A DNA stretch of 64,000 nt, taken from positions 216,631-280,630 of the forward strand of contig GG745356.1 of assembly GCA_000151295.1 (NCBI GenBank), read 5' to 3'. A program made the translations under genes and the position numbers. Every line of letters starts with the position of its first letter. Position 1 is the first letter of the stretch. Origin of the DNA: Allomyces macrogynus ATCC 38327 (lineage: Eukaryota; Blastocladiomycota; Blastocladiomycetes; Blastocladiales; Blastocladiaceae). Below, in pieces: positions 12,678-24,600 of the stretch. The notes below the pieces were generated by a model. That model worked only from the letters and a program-made list of their open reading frames with translations. It searched no databases and was not told where the DNA came from.

Positions 12678-13532
12678 ATGACCTCAGCACATCCAGTCGT
12701 GATTGTCACGGGCGCGTCGCGCGGCTACGGCGCCGCGATCGTGCGCGAGCTGTTTACCATCAACAAGCAAGTGCGTGTCGTGGGCGTGGCCCGGTCCGAG
12801 CACCTCCTGCGCACCCTGCAACACGCGCTGCCAGCGGGCCAATTTGAATTCGTGGTCGGCGACCTCGTCGACGAAAAGGTCGCGCAGCAAGTCGTCGATA
12901 CGACCGTGGCCAAGTACGGCCGGATCGATGGCGTCGTGTTCAACGCTGGGTGCGCGTTATTGCTTTTCCGTTCCGATCTTTCAAGATATTAACGCGTCTG
13001 ACATTGTTCGCGACAATCTAGCGTCCTGGAGCCCATGGGCCCCGCCGCCGACATCCCGCTCGCTGGCGTCAAGCACCTGTTCGACGTGAACCTCTTCTCG
13101 GTCCTGCGCCTGACGCAGCTCACGCTGCCGCACCTGCGCGCGTTCAAGGGCCGCGCCATCTACGTCTCGTCGGGCGCCGCGACCAACGCCTACCACGGCT
13201 GGGTCGCGTACAACATGTCGAAAGCCGCGCTCAACATGCTTGCGGCCAATGTCGGTGCCGAGGAACCCGACGTGACGGCCGTTTCCGTGCGTCCGGGCGT
13301 GCTTGACACGGACATGCAGGCGCACATTCGCGCCGAGGGCGGCAGCAAGCTGCCCAAGGACATGCACGACTACTTCCTGAAGCGGCACGACGAAGGCTCG
13401 CTGATCCCGCCGGAAGTGTCGGGCCATGTCGTGGCGCAACTCGCGCTCAAGGCGCCCAAGGATCTGTCGGGGCAGTTTTTGGATTGGCAGGCGGATGTCC
13501 TGGCCGAGTTTCAAAAGCACCCGACCGCGTAG
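12678..13532 (+). CDS. Short-chain dehydrogenase, IRC24/sepiapterin type
   Basis: NADP(H)-dependent reductase of the classical short-chain dehydrogenase family, closest in appearance to yeast benzil reductase Irc24 and sepiapterin reductase-like enzymes. Two exons, 12678-12949 and 13022-13532, with a 72-nt intron (GTGCGC to TCTAG), encode 260 residues. It has the cofactor motif TGASRGYG near residue 10, the NAG motif exactly at the splice junction, catalytic Ser in YVSSGAA and the YNMSK active-site Tyr and Lys. The PGV segment and DTDMQAHIR follow as usual. The start at 12678 puts the TGASRGYG motif at the standard distance. Earlier in-frame ATGs exist but would add an unrelated extension. 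The physiological substrate cannot be read from sequence. Confidence 0.92.
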
Positions 13533-13582
13533 AGAATTTGTGGATTTGCAAAACAGAGATTTTGGCACCAATCGATAATTAT

Positions 13583-14813
13583 TTACATTTGCGATCCCGG
13601 CACCTCGAGAATCCCACTCGACACGGGGTCGCGCTCCTCGCGCGCCTCCCGCACCAGTTCCGCCACGACACACGCCGTCTCGTAGGCCCCATACGCGCCG
13701 AGACACAAGGACCCAACCGTGGCAACGCCCGCCACACCCGCGGCCGCACCCGCCGCGACGCGAGCGGCCGTACCCGTGACCAACCGGGTGGCGAGGTATG
13801 CGGCCGCACAGCGCTGCATTCCCACGGCCACCGACCGAGCCACGGCGGCCGTGACGGGCGCGACGAGCCCGCCGATTGCGAGTGTGGATGGTGCGGGTAG
13901 CCAGGATTCGGTGACAGGGGAAAGTGGGGGCAATCGCGCGACGAGGGCTGGGAGGTCGTTGGATGGGGAGAGGAGAAGATTTGACGATGACGATGATGAT
14001 GGCGGCGGGTCGTGCGCGACAACGCATATGTGGTCGGCCGGGAAGGTCCCTGTCGCGGGTGGTCAGTTTTGGTCGTGTTGTGGTGTGCTCGAAAAAGTAG
14101 TGAAATTGCAACGTACTCCCCGTCAATCCCTCGACCAGCTGCACCCGATCATCCTCAAACTCGAGCAGGTCATGCGCGAGTCCCGTCGCGCGATTCAGCA
14201 CAAACCCCAGTCCATTCTCCACCCCTTGGAAGCGTGCCGCCAAATCATCCACCATGGCGCGCACCGCCCGCACTGTACTCTTGGCAACCAATTTCGGTTC
14301 CGGCCGTTTGACCATGGCCCGCGTCACCGAATCAAACTTTTGCGTGATCAATGTTGCGTCGTCGACGAGCTCCACGACCAGAATCACGCGCACGGGCCCA
14401 TCAAGTTCGGCGAGCGCCGCATCGAGCACTAACTTGTACCGGTCCACGTCTGGGTCGAATCGTGACAGGCCGGGCACGTCCGCGTACACCATGCCGCGGA
14501 CAGTGCGCGTGCGGTGCGCCGGTGTCGGTGCCGACACGCCGGTCGGGAATGCTCGTTGACCGACGAGGCCGTTGAGGACCGTCGACGTGCCAGCACCGCG
14601 CGGGCCGAGGGCGAGGAGAGGGACGGGCACCGCACGCGGCGGGAGAGGGGGCGGTAAGAGCGGCGCCGCTGACGTATCTTTCGTCGTTGAATCGGAGCTA
14701 GGCGCATCGAGCTTGGTGTCGGTGCTTGACTTGTCCGAGGCGGGCGCTTCCGCATGCATCGTGGTCAGGTCGGCGGCAGAGTCGGTCTTGCTGGGTGGAG
14801 TGGCGCCGGTCAT
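13583..14813 (-). CDS. P-loop GTPase-like protein with altered Walker A
   Basis: Two exons, 14813-14117 and 14049-13583, joined in phase by a 67-nt intron (perfect GTACGT donor, CTGAC branch, CGACAG acceptor), give 387 residues. After a Pro/Ser/Thr-rich N-terminus comes LLALGPRGAGTSTVLNGLVG, in the place of a GTPase P-loop, and YADVPGLSRF, which matches the DxxG switch II motif. The P-loop Lys is replaced by Thr, so nucleotide binding is doubtful. The C-terminal 120 residues are rich in Ala, Gly and Val with hydrophobic stretches and could associate with a membrane. The frame is open upstream to 15137. A start at 14987, preceded by Arg/Ser-rich sequence, would add a possible targeting presequence, so the start is uncertain. 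The family resemblance (AIG1/dynamin-like small GTPase) is tentative. Confidence 0.7.
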
Positions 14814-15262
14814 GGTGAGCGAGCGGATCGTGGAGCAAGAGGACGAGTGCCGGCAGTAAGAAATGTTAGAGGGGACGGTGCGGAGCAGAAGGCAGTGGCG
14901 CGGTGGTCCAAACGAGCTGCGGCAAGAGCGTGTCTGCTGCAAACTCATGCAGCGAGTGACGTGGACGACACGACTAGAAACGCTGGTAGCCACGCGACCA
15001 ACAGCAACCAACATTCCGGCAGCAGCGCGGCGACGAAACGGGATCGTCGCAAGTGACTTGGAGTACAGACAGTGGGACGCTGCGCCCGCAGTATATTTGC
15101 CAGTGATCTCGTTCCTCTCGTTCACACTCTCCAGCAAGAGCCCCTCGTCCTGCTAGTCCTTTGCACCAATCAACTACCAACGCGTCCAAAAGGGGCGTCC
15201 GCTGCCAAAGTCACGAACCAGCTTTCCGCAGCAGAGAAATTCACTAAGCAGGAACGGCAACA

Positions 15263-16279
15263 ATGGAAGAAGGAAACCACAACACGGCCCACCCATTACC
15301 TGCCGCGACGATACACGAGGAGCACAAGCCAGAGTGCCAATGCGCTACCATTCCTGTTCCAATCGCGACGCATGATGATCGCTCTGTGAGTCCACAATCG
15401 CTGCCTGCAGCCCAAAGCACCACCGAGGGCACGAACCAGGGTTTCCGCCCTCCCTCCACGCTTTGGTGGCAGCCGATCGCTAAAACCAACAGTTCGGCGG
15501 ATGTCATGAAGGTTAACGCGCTCCTGACTCAAATCAAAGCGTCACTCAAGGACCTCATTGAGGCCGCGCTTCCGCGCTGTTCCGAAGAACGTGCACGGAT
15601 AATGACCAAGGCCAAGCAATTGACGCTCTTCAGCGATTTTCAAGCGACCGTCAGCGCAGCGTATCTCAATGGCAGTCTTGAAACGTCGGTGCTGAGCCTG
15701 ATGGATCAAGCGCTACGTACGGAACATTTACGCGCGTACATTGCCTCGAATGTAATGTGGGCCGCTTGCGATGCTGGCGAGATGGTTGCTGGCCAAAAAG
15801 GGCTCCCTGACACGATCAGCCAAGAGAGCCTCATCGATGAAATGTGCCGACGCATGCTCACCGAATTCAAGAATTTGGATTTGTCCCTGCCGGAAAATGG
15901 TAACGATAAGCTGAAGCAAGACGTTGCTCAGCCGCTTGTTGCTGCGTTTGATCACGTCAAGGCCATGAATTCAGACTGGCGCTTCGAGTTTTACAGCCAT
16001 GGGCATCCGTTTGATCCGGTTCTGATGATGTCCCCACCTCGTGAGCTCGAGTGGCATGTTGACTTGGACGAGCATCCTGACGGCCTGCTTCTCCACGTGT
16101 CGGATCAGGAGGTTGTCGTTTTCACTGCATTCCCGGGTATCCCCATGGCGTTTGGTATGGCCGAGACGGTCGTGCATCGTGCCGAAGTTGTCACGCTCGT
16201 GCTTCCCATGGCTGTTCACTGTTTCAAAGAGAAAGTGGGCAAACCAGAGCCTGAATCAGGCCTGGGTTGGTTCCCGTAA
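15263..16279 (+). CDS. P1: solitary P-family protein
   Basis: A 338-residue intact frame belonging to the partner (P) family that elsewhere in this window sits beside Hsp70-like genes. Alignment by eye to P4 (41820) covers the helical region (RARIMTKAKQLTLFSDFQAT against the P4 stretch KSLVARTKKLTRSDLETT) and the hallmark block: FTAFPGIPMAFGMAETVVHR here, TTFPGIPVRFGIADTVLHR in P4. It is the most divergent copy, is more AT-rich than the others and stops about 30 residues after the hallmark. It therefore lacks the C-terminal Cys/His exon and has no Hsp70-like neighbour. It may be an ancestral short form or a truncated but still open copy. Function unknown. Confidence 0.75.
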   Translation: MEEGNHNTAHPLPAATIHEEHKPECQCATIPVPIATHDDRSVSPQSLPAAQSTTEGTNQGFRPPSTLWWQPIAKTNSSADVMKVNALLTQIKASLKDLIEAALPRCSEERARIMTKAKQLTLFSDFQATVSAAYLNGSLETSVLSLMDQALRTEHLRAYIASNVMWAACDAGEMVAGQKGLPDTISQESLIDEMCRRMLTEFKNLDLSLPENGNDKLKQDVAQPLVAAFDHVKAMNSDWRFEFYSHGHPFDPVLMMSPPRELEWHVDLDEHPDGLLLHVSDQEVVVFTAFPGIPMAFGMAETVVHRAEVVTLVLPMAVHCFKEKVGKPEPESGLGWFP

Positions 16280-18697
16280 CAGGCAATCGAGGCATTGGAA
16301 TACTTCACACCAACTTGGCCAGTGCGAAGCAATGTGAAATGCAGTCGGTCCGTCATCATGACATCTCCATTCGTTTTCGAGATTGGTGACATGTCATTTG
16401 TCTGACCTCTTGACGTCCTGCACAGGAGCGTGCTTGACCGCCCTCTCCTGGAGATGGAGATTGGCCGCCATCATTTTGTACCAGCAGAACAAGCGTCAAT
16501 GATGAGCACAAATTGTATTTGTCGTTGGTGAGTGGTCTCGTTTCCTTGTCTCATCATGTTTCACGTTCAATTAACAGTGTTTCGCTTTCTCGCCATCAAT
16601 ATCGGCGTGCCACAAGGATGACGCCTTGAAATCGGTCAATACTCTGATAGTTATGCCATTGAACCAAGACTCCCTCATTTGGAAACGGAACAAATAACAG
16701 TCGCTTCTAACGCAAGCGTATCCACGCGTAAAATCATGGTTTCAAAAGTTTGAGTTTGTTTCCGAATCATATCTGGAGCCACGTCCAACCAAAGAAATTG
16801 AGTCACCTTGTCCTCAGGCCCAATCCTCCATTGCCAAGCACGCCCGTGATGGTGCATTTGATCAGATAGTGCGTAGATTCTTGGATCACCCACTTAACTT
16901 AACACCGAGAATGATGGATCCAGCAGCGGAAATGAGGCCATTATCTCTCAAGCATCACTTGGCAAAATATGTGTGCATCTGTTTGTGTCCCCAGCGCGCC
17001 ATCATGTTAAGTCAGGGGTAGATGCCAATTTTATCCATCTCGGTGATGGCGTAAATGATAAACCGGTGGATAAAAATGGGCCATGGCTGCCCTGGCAGCA
17101 TGGCTGGGGCACATGATGATTGAGGGTGTTGGTGGCGCTGGACTCAACAATGAACGTGGTTGCAGGATCTCGCCCAGGCTGTACGCACGGACATCGCCAG
17201 AGGAGAAGGTAGTTTGAAATGACGCCAAGCATGCCGTAATCGCTTAGAAACGTGGAAATAGCCGAACGGCTTGCTTTTCGGCTGCTTTGAGCGTTCTCGA
17301 CCACAATTTGGCGACAGGCGAGTCTAGCAACGCTCAGCAACGCTTATAGCAAGAAACCAAGGCCAATGGAGTTTTTGAACACTCCGCGCAATGTACCAGT
17401 GGACGAGGGCGGCGACCACAGTGGACGCCGCAAAAGACATTGGTTCCGCACCACCTGCGCTGTTTTTATGACGACCTGGGTGATGTCGTGCAACGCGGCA
17501 GCGAGTCCTTGTGTCGCGCTGATACAGTGCTTTTCCAGAACGATCATTCCCGGACGTTGCGTGCAAATATGCGTGAGGAGCTGGTGCGTGCACAGGATTC
17601 AGTTTGCAGAGCACTGGACAACGCTCTCATCGTAAATATCAACACTGCAGTGACGCGGAATGATGTTGCACCAGGCTTTCCCTTCAAGCTGCAGCAGCAG
17701 CGGCACAACATCGAAACGGAAGTGCGAGAACTCAAAGTGTTGAATGCATTTTCGGCTGAGCTGCACGTGTTTTGGATGCCCAAAGAATCAGACGCCTTGG
17801 CAAGCACGCAGGAGGCGTTCGCAGCGTCGTTCGCAATCCGTCGCGATCGGGACGACTTGCGGCAGACCACGATGCTGAAATACATATTTTACGTTGGCAA
17901 CGCCGTCATCGAGGGCGTGGGCAAGTGTTGGCTGGACTGTTAAGCATGGCAGTCATGTACTCTTGAGCGCGGTTTGTTGTCAGGTCAGACCAGACCACAA
18001 CAGGCCATGCAGCCATAGAAAGTACGACAGCAAGTTGTCATGAATCCGGTCTGACAACAGCAAAGGCTTTGAGCCTGAAGTATCGAAGAAAGCACGACCA
18101 GAAATTGGGTTCTTTGTTCCAAGTTGTGCGTTACTTGGCTGAACCTGTTCATCGAGGCGGTGGGAGCGAAGCAAGGGCAGCATGAACCCGTGGCACGAGG
18201 ATGAGCAGGGTCGTCCACGTTTGGTCGCAGCGACGAGTGCGTTTTGCAGCAGGAAACCAACAGAAACATCAGCGGCGAGACTGACCGGTGCAATGCGTAA
18301 GCGGAGACGATGACGACCAGCAGGCAGCCAAGCCATCCAGGCCAGGCATGCGATCGGTCGATGTTGGTTCGTTTGAACAGGGCTTCAACCAACCACGACA
18401 GCGCAAGAATGCGCAAGACATGACCAGCAAAGCTGCGCATCCGTCGGTCGAGCATCCGTTCTCTCTTTCTCCCTCTCCCAACAACCCTTCATCCGTCCTC
18501 ATCCTTCCTCGACAACGTCGCCATCAAAGACGGTTGCTCGTACTCTCTGCACTCACATCGACTTGACGCACAACGCCCATTTCGACAAGTCTTCAAGTGT
18601 GTGCCTCAAGTGTCGCAAGCGTTGCCGCCACTTTTCCTTTCCCACCCAACCCAACCCACAAAGCAACCAGCATCCATTGTCCAGTTTGCCTGCCAAC
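16280..18697. other. Mostly non-coding; one doubtful frame
   Basis: This 2.4-kb stretch is AT-richer than the flanks. The only frame worth noting is 17440-17943 on the plus strand. It encodes amphipathic helical sequence (e.g. LRANMREELVRAQDSVCRAL) and ends with a Cys-containing tail, but it has no ATG at its start and no recognisable family. It could be a decayed relative of the P-family genes, but I could not align it convincingly. The last 150 bases, up to 18697, are the pyrimidine-rich leader of the next gene. Confidence 0.35.
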
Positions 18698-20350
18698 ATG
18701 ACCCCATCCACGCCGAGTACGACCCACACGACCAACACCGACCGTGCGCTCATCACCATTGGGTTCGTGCGCGCGGTGCTCGCTGCCGTGGCCATGCAAG
18801 TGCGTGTGAACCCCGAGTTCTGCGCCCGCATCAACATGAGCATGTCCGACGAGGCACTGCAGCAGCAAGTGCAGCCTATCTTGGACGCCATTCTCTCGCA
18901 CTGCTCCGTGCGCATCTTTACGCCGCAAGTCGTGAACCGCACCGTCTCCACCACGTCGGTAGGCATGCGGGTGCGGTCGATTGCCACGCTCGTCACTCGC
19001 TATGCCGCACCCGATGGTAAAGCCGCGGCCGGCGACTTGCTCTCGCGCCGCGACTCGCCGCAGTACCAGCTCGTCAGCGTCGCCGTCCTCAACCTCATCA
19101 AGTGCGTTTCTTTTTTATCTTGCTTATTTCCGAGTGTTTGTGACATGACGCAATGTATTGTCGGGCGGGAAATGTGTTTGCCGCGGCCGGTGTATGCCGC
19201 GACTAACCAACCTGTCGCTGCCTCGTCTCGTCCCGTCTTATGTGTGTCCGCAGGCAAATCCATGCCGGCACGATCCCGCCGACGCAGCGCACCGAGTTTG
19301 TGTCGGCCAAGACGGGCCTCCCCATCAACCTCGAGGCGCCGTTTGTCCGTGGGCAGGGCGACGAGGCGCACATGATTTTGCGCAACCAGGCCGCAATCTC
19401 GGTCCGCACTTTCTCCTTCGTCAATCGTCGAACAAAGATCTTGGACAACCAAAACTGATTCGACTTGTGTCTCGTCCATTTAGGATTTCATTGCTTCGCT
19501 GGGTGAGCCCGTGAGGCCGCCGGCGGTGGCCCGTGCCGACGCTAACGCCCTGCCGCGGCAGCCCTCGGGCGAGTCGACGCCCGAGCACCATGATACCGAG
19601 CCCGCTGCTGAGCACGACGAGCTCGCCGACCACACGGTCGACGCGACGGGCAACGCGCACGCCAGTACCAACATCTCCACCATCAAGACCCCTTCCTCGC
19701 TGACGCTTGTCGCTCCCTCGCCTGCCCCGGCAGGGATGACGCCCGCTCCCGCGGCATCGGGCTCGTCGGTCGTTCCCGCACCCATCATCCCTACCCCCAT
19801 CATCCCCGCGTCCGTCGTCCCCTCGCTCTCTCCGGCCGTCGCCACGCCCACACCCCGCACCGGCGCGTACGCCGGCCGGGGCCGCCGCGGCGGTGCGCGC
19901 GTCTCCGGGGGGCAACCGCGCACAACGCGATCCAAGACACGCACGTCGGCCGATTATGCGGCGGCGACAGCGGACGCGAGTCCCGCGCCGGTCGCTGCGC
20001 CGCCGCAGTACGACCATACACCCGTGCGCACGAGACAGAAGCGCACGTCGCCGTCCCCCGCGACGGCGCCGGCGGCCACCAAAATGCGGCGTGTCGAGTC
20101 GCAGACGACGCTGATCCAGGAAGAGACGGAATCGTCGGCGGACCAGTCCCGGCTCGCGCGGGTGTTGATTGTCGCGCCGTACCGTGTTGCCGCGGCGCGG
20201 GCGACGGCGCACATGGACCGCAACAAGCAGGACGAGGCGCTCGTGTATGCCGAGTGTGCGGTCGCACAGCAGATGTCGGTCGAGGAGTTTGTGGCGGCGT
20301 TGCCGGCGTTGATTCGGAGCCCGACCGAGAGCTTGGTCAACGGCAAGTAA
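18698..20350 (+). CDS. Unidentified protein with disordered basic tail
   Basis: Not recognised. Three exons (18698-19101, 19254-19419, 19484-20350) join in phase to 478 residues. The introns are 152 nt (GTGCGT to CCGCAG) and 64 nt (GTCAAT to TTTAG). Residues 1-190 form a folded, mainly helical region (ALITIGFVRAVLAAVAMQVR, then NLIKQIHAGTIPPTQRTEFV). The middle is Pro/Ala/Ser-rich and disordered. A basic Arg-rich segment (YAGRGRRGGARVSGG, later RTRQKRTSP) suggests nucleic-acid binding or nuclear import. The C-terminus has a short helical repeat-like region (MDRNKQDEALVYAECAVAQQ) resembling a MIT/TPR-type helix pair. A nuclear role is only a guess. Confidence 0.75.
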
Positions 20351-21697
20351 ATGGGAACGAGGGTGGAGGAGAAGTTAAAGGAACTGCCGTTTTGGTAACG
20401 CGATTGGAGACAGGGCTGGTGAGCGTGCGGGCATGATGCTCCACATTGTTGTTTTTGCAAGCCGTGATGTTTGGTGTTGGTGTTGATGTTTTCATCTCAT
20501 CATGAACGAAGTTTTATCCCTCCACTGCGCGTCACACCATTATGCCGTCCTCGAGCGACGCTTCCTGTATCCACAGAGTTTGACGGCAGCTCCAATCTTG
20601 GACGGGACGACCTCGTCCGATACTCGACCAAATGTTGCGGACCAGACCTCACACCAACCCGTCTGATGCTTCCGTGAACACGAACTGATCCCAAATACTG
20701 AGTTCTGTGGCCTGTGCGTGCACCGAACACGATGATTATGATGGCGCATCGCGCGTCGTGCAAGGGACCTTTTGATGCGGAAAGAATTCAACTCTCCGTC
20801 CTCTCTGATCTAAATATCGGCGCGCCTGCATGCCCGCTGCTGATGCACTCTGTCGTACTGTTCATGGTGCCGGACTTCGGCAATGCGCATCGTACCCGCG
20901 TGCTCGGCACAGAAATCATTACAGCGGTGCATCAGATGAACTTTTACGATCAACCCTATTCATACGCTTCACGGTCTTTGAACATGCCATCGACTTTGAC
21001 GCGCGCCCCAAAAGCGACAACATCGTTTGCTGAAGCCTTTCCGAGCAACAGCCAACCTTTGTGGTACGAAAAATGCGCGACGTTGTGACGTTGTTGACCA
21101 TGGCACGACTTGACATGGGTGCGCGACAATGGCTCGAGCAATTTACTTCCCATCACCGTAGCCGACGGTCGGGCCAACGCTGCCAACGTCAAGAACGGAT
21201 GCGGACCAAGGCTCGCCAGTGATGTGACTGTTGTTACTACACCCGCGAACACTTGTGGGCATCCGCACGGCAGGTCGAACTTGTGGGCATCCGCACGGCA
21301 GGTCGAACAAAAAGTTGACTCGCAAAGCTCCTGGAATGGACCTGGTCTTGGGTGATGCTGCGCTCGCTGATGGAAGCATGAAGCATGGGAGCAACAGTCG
21401 GGGACCTTCGCGATATTCGTTGGTATCGGGCGCGCTGTTGAGAAACACGACGCTGGCTCATGGATCATGCGTGGGCGTACCAACTGCTGGGAAAGAACGC
21501 GTTGTGACATACCGGTTGGTGCCAGGCGGTTTCGGATGCGCTCATAAATCGCTGGTTGGTTTGGCACAAAAGACGCGTTGTGGGATAAGACTTCATTTAT
21601 AATTTCGAGACAAACACGAGATCAAAAAACAACAAACCCGTCCAACGCAACCCTACTCCAACCAACCCAACGACCTCCCGACGACCGACCACATCGC
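20351..21697. other. Intergenic; no gene recognised
   Basis: The space between the 3' ends of two convergent genes, with only short overlapping frames. It includes the 28-bp tandem duplication at 21251-21306. The frame 21567-20956 (minus) is open for 203 residues but reads through that duplication and shows no family features, so I do not call it. Confidence 0.4.
21251..21306. repeat. Two perfect 28-bp tandem copies
   Basis: Two identical head-to-tail copies of a 28-bp unit that begins ACTTGTGGGC and ends CAGGTCGA. Perfect identity points to a recent slippage or duplication event. No gene function is visible. Confidence 0.85.
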
Positions 21698-24600
21698 TCA
21701 CGCCGAGTAGTTGTCGTCCGAGTCGCTGGCCGACGACAGCGCCGCCTTACCCCGCCGCGCTGCCGCCGACGACGACGGCCGCGACCCGGCGCGCGAGTTA
21801 CGCGCCCCACCAGCGCGCGCCGACGACGACGATCCCGCCGCCGCCGCACCACTGGTGGAAGGCGCCCACTCATCCTCGTCCTCATCATCGCCATCCCCCT
21901 GTGCGACCATGGCGAGCACCTGTGCACGTCCATCATTCACAACCGCCGTCGCGACCTCATCGAGCACGAGCGCGTCGTTATACACATATGACCCCTCCTG
22001 GTTAAACCGGCACGCGTTGGCGCACATCAAATGCACGTCTGCGATAAACGCGGCGAGCGCAGCCTCGGCATCGACGGTCCCGTACTTGCGCGCCTTCATC
22101 GCCACCTGAATCTCGGCCAACGAAATTGGCTGCGTGATTTCCAGGTAGTACGTCGGGTACTCGCGACGTGACGGCAAGTCGAGGAAGAGGTCGGTCCGCG
22201 GACGGTCGTCGTCGTCCGGGTCGGTCGACGCGAGCATCGCGTCCACCGCGGCACGCATCACGTCATACGCGCGCTGCACGGGCGGCGCCAGCGGGACCGC
22301 CGCGGGAGCCGGGGCTGCGGCTTTCTTGGCGCGCTTCGGCGGCGGCTGGTCAATGTCGGCGCCCGCCGCGGCAGCAAGGAGTGCAGCCTCGTTGCGCCGT
22401 GCTCCACCGCGCGCGCGCTTGCGGTTCGTCGGCGTCGCCGGGACTGCGGCAGCAGCCATGGCCTCGTCGTCGTTGACCGTGGGCGGCTCAGGCGCAGCGG
22501 CGGCCTTGGCCTTGCTCTTGGCCTTGGTGGCGCCGCGCTTGGACCGGCGTGAGTCGACGACCTGGTCGTACGAGTCGGTCTCGATCGCGTTCACAAACTG
22601 TTCCTCGGTGAGCCCGTCGTCGTAGACGACATCGCGGCGCGAACTGCGCTGACCCTCGACGTTGGCATTCGCTGCGCGCCGCTGCTCCTGGAGCAGTTTC
22701 GACATGTCGCGCTTGAACACGTCCGGGAGCTCGGCGTCGGTAATCAATCGCTCGCGCGCCCCCGGCAGACCGAGCAACTGCCCGAGATGCGCCTCCTCGG
22801 CGGCGAGCTGCCGGTCCATTTCGGCAAAAATGGCCACTTCCTCATCTGACCGCGCGAGAATCTCGTTCAGTTCCTCGTTGGTCAAGTCCTCATTCTCCGC
22901 GTCGTCGTCCTTGGACCCGGAGCGGCCCGCGGCCGTATCATTTTCGAGCAACGACCGCAAAAACTGCTCGCGCTCCTCGGCTGTCGACTTGTTGTCGAAT
23001 TTCCCGGCCTGAATGACTTTCCCGTCCATGTCGAGCTTGTACTGCGCGCGCGCCAAGATGCGTTCCTCGACCGACCGTTCCGTGATCAGCCGGAAAATGC
23101 GCACTTCCTTGGTCTGCCCAATCCGGTGCGCGCGGTCCTGCGCCTGCAAGTCCTGGTGCGGGTTCCAATCCGAGTCAAAGATAATCACCGTGTCGGCCGT
23201 CTGCAAGTTGAGCCCGAGCCCACCGGCGCGCGTCGAGAGCAGGAACACGACATAGGGCGAGTCCTTTGCATTGAACACTTTCAGGTGATCCTGCCGGTCC
23301 TCGGCTTTCGTCGACCCGTCGAGCTTGAGGTGCTGGTGGCCGCGGTAGGTCAAGTAATCCGACATGATACTCATGACCTGCGTCATTTGGAAAAACATGA
23401 GCACGCGGTGGCCTGTCTTGATGAGTTTCGGCAAGATGCGGTCGAGGAGTTCAAACTTGCCGGAGACGCGCCAAATCTGGTCGTCAATCTCGCGCGTCGG
23501 CGTGATCAGGTCCTCGACTTCGTCAAACACAAACGGGTGGTTGCAAATCTTGCGCAACTGCATGACCGTGTTGTTGAGCCCGCGAATCCCGCCGCCCTTG
23601 CGCTCGACGCCCGCCAAGATTGCGCCGTGCTCGGCGACCTGGTCGTAGAGCCGCAATTGCAGCGCCGACAACTTGGTCTTGATCACGCGCTCCACCTTGT
23701 CGGGCAACTCCGACTCGACGTCCTTCTTCAACCGGCGCAAAAGGAACGGGCGCAGCACCTTGTGCAAACGCTTGATGACGAGTAGCGTCTCCTCTTCGGT
23801 CAACGAGATTTTCTCTTCGCCCGACACGTCGGCGAACGGTGCCGAGAACCAGTCGTCAAACGACGACAACGAGTTGAAGATTTTAGGCAGCACAAAGTTG
23901 AGCAATGCCCAGAGTTCCGGCAAGTTGTTTTGTAACGGCGTGCCCGTCAAAATCAGCCGGTACCGCGACGAGTAGAACTGCGTGAGCGTGATGGACAGCC
24001 GCGACTGCGCATTCTTCATGCGGTGGCCCTCGTCGATGATCGTGTAGAGCCACTTGACCTTGGAGAGCACGTTCTTTTCGCGAATGATGTACTCGAACGT
24101 CGTCAGCAGCACGTTGAAGTTACCCGTCTTGATCTGCGCGGCCTGCGCCTTGCGTGCCATGGGCGGGCCCTTGAACACGATCGTGCGCAGCGTCGGCGCC
24201 CACTTTTCAAACTCGAGCGTCCAGTTGGTGATCGTCGAGAGCGGCACAATCACGAGGTAGGGTCCGGGCTGTTTCTTGGCCTCGACGAGGAACGTGACGA
24301 GCGAAATCGTCTGAATCGTCTTGCCGAGCCCCATTTCGTCGGCCAGGATCCCATTGAGCCGGTTGTTGTAGAGCGAGACCATCCATTCGAGCCCGCGCAG
24401 CTGGTACTCCTTGAGCGTGCCACCGACCAGGATCGACGGCTGCTTCAAGATGGTTTCCTGCACGCGGTGCGCCATGCCATAATAGTCGAGCTTGCGCCCG
24501 TCCTCAGTCACAATCACATCGTCCTCGTCAATCTCAGCGGCCTTGGCATCGTCCAACTCGTAATCGACAACGGCCACATTCGTCGCGCCCGGGACGGGCG

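Noticed and set aside
12981..15137. 718-codon minus frame as a single GTPase-like protein
   Set aside because: Splicing with a perfect GTACGT donor gives a better protein, and the 3' half of the unspliced frame is antisense to the dehydrogenase.
17440..17943. Independent gene
   Set aside because: No ATG in frame at the start, no family features and AT-rich surroundings, so it is mentioned only as a doubtful frame.
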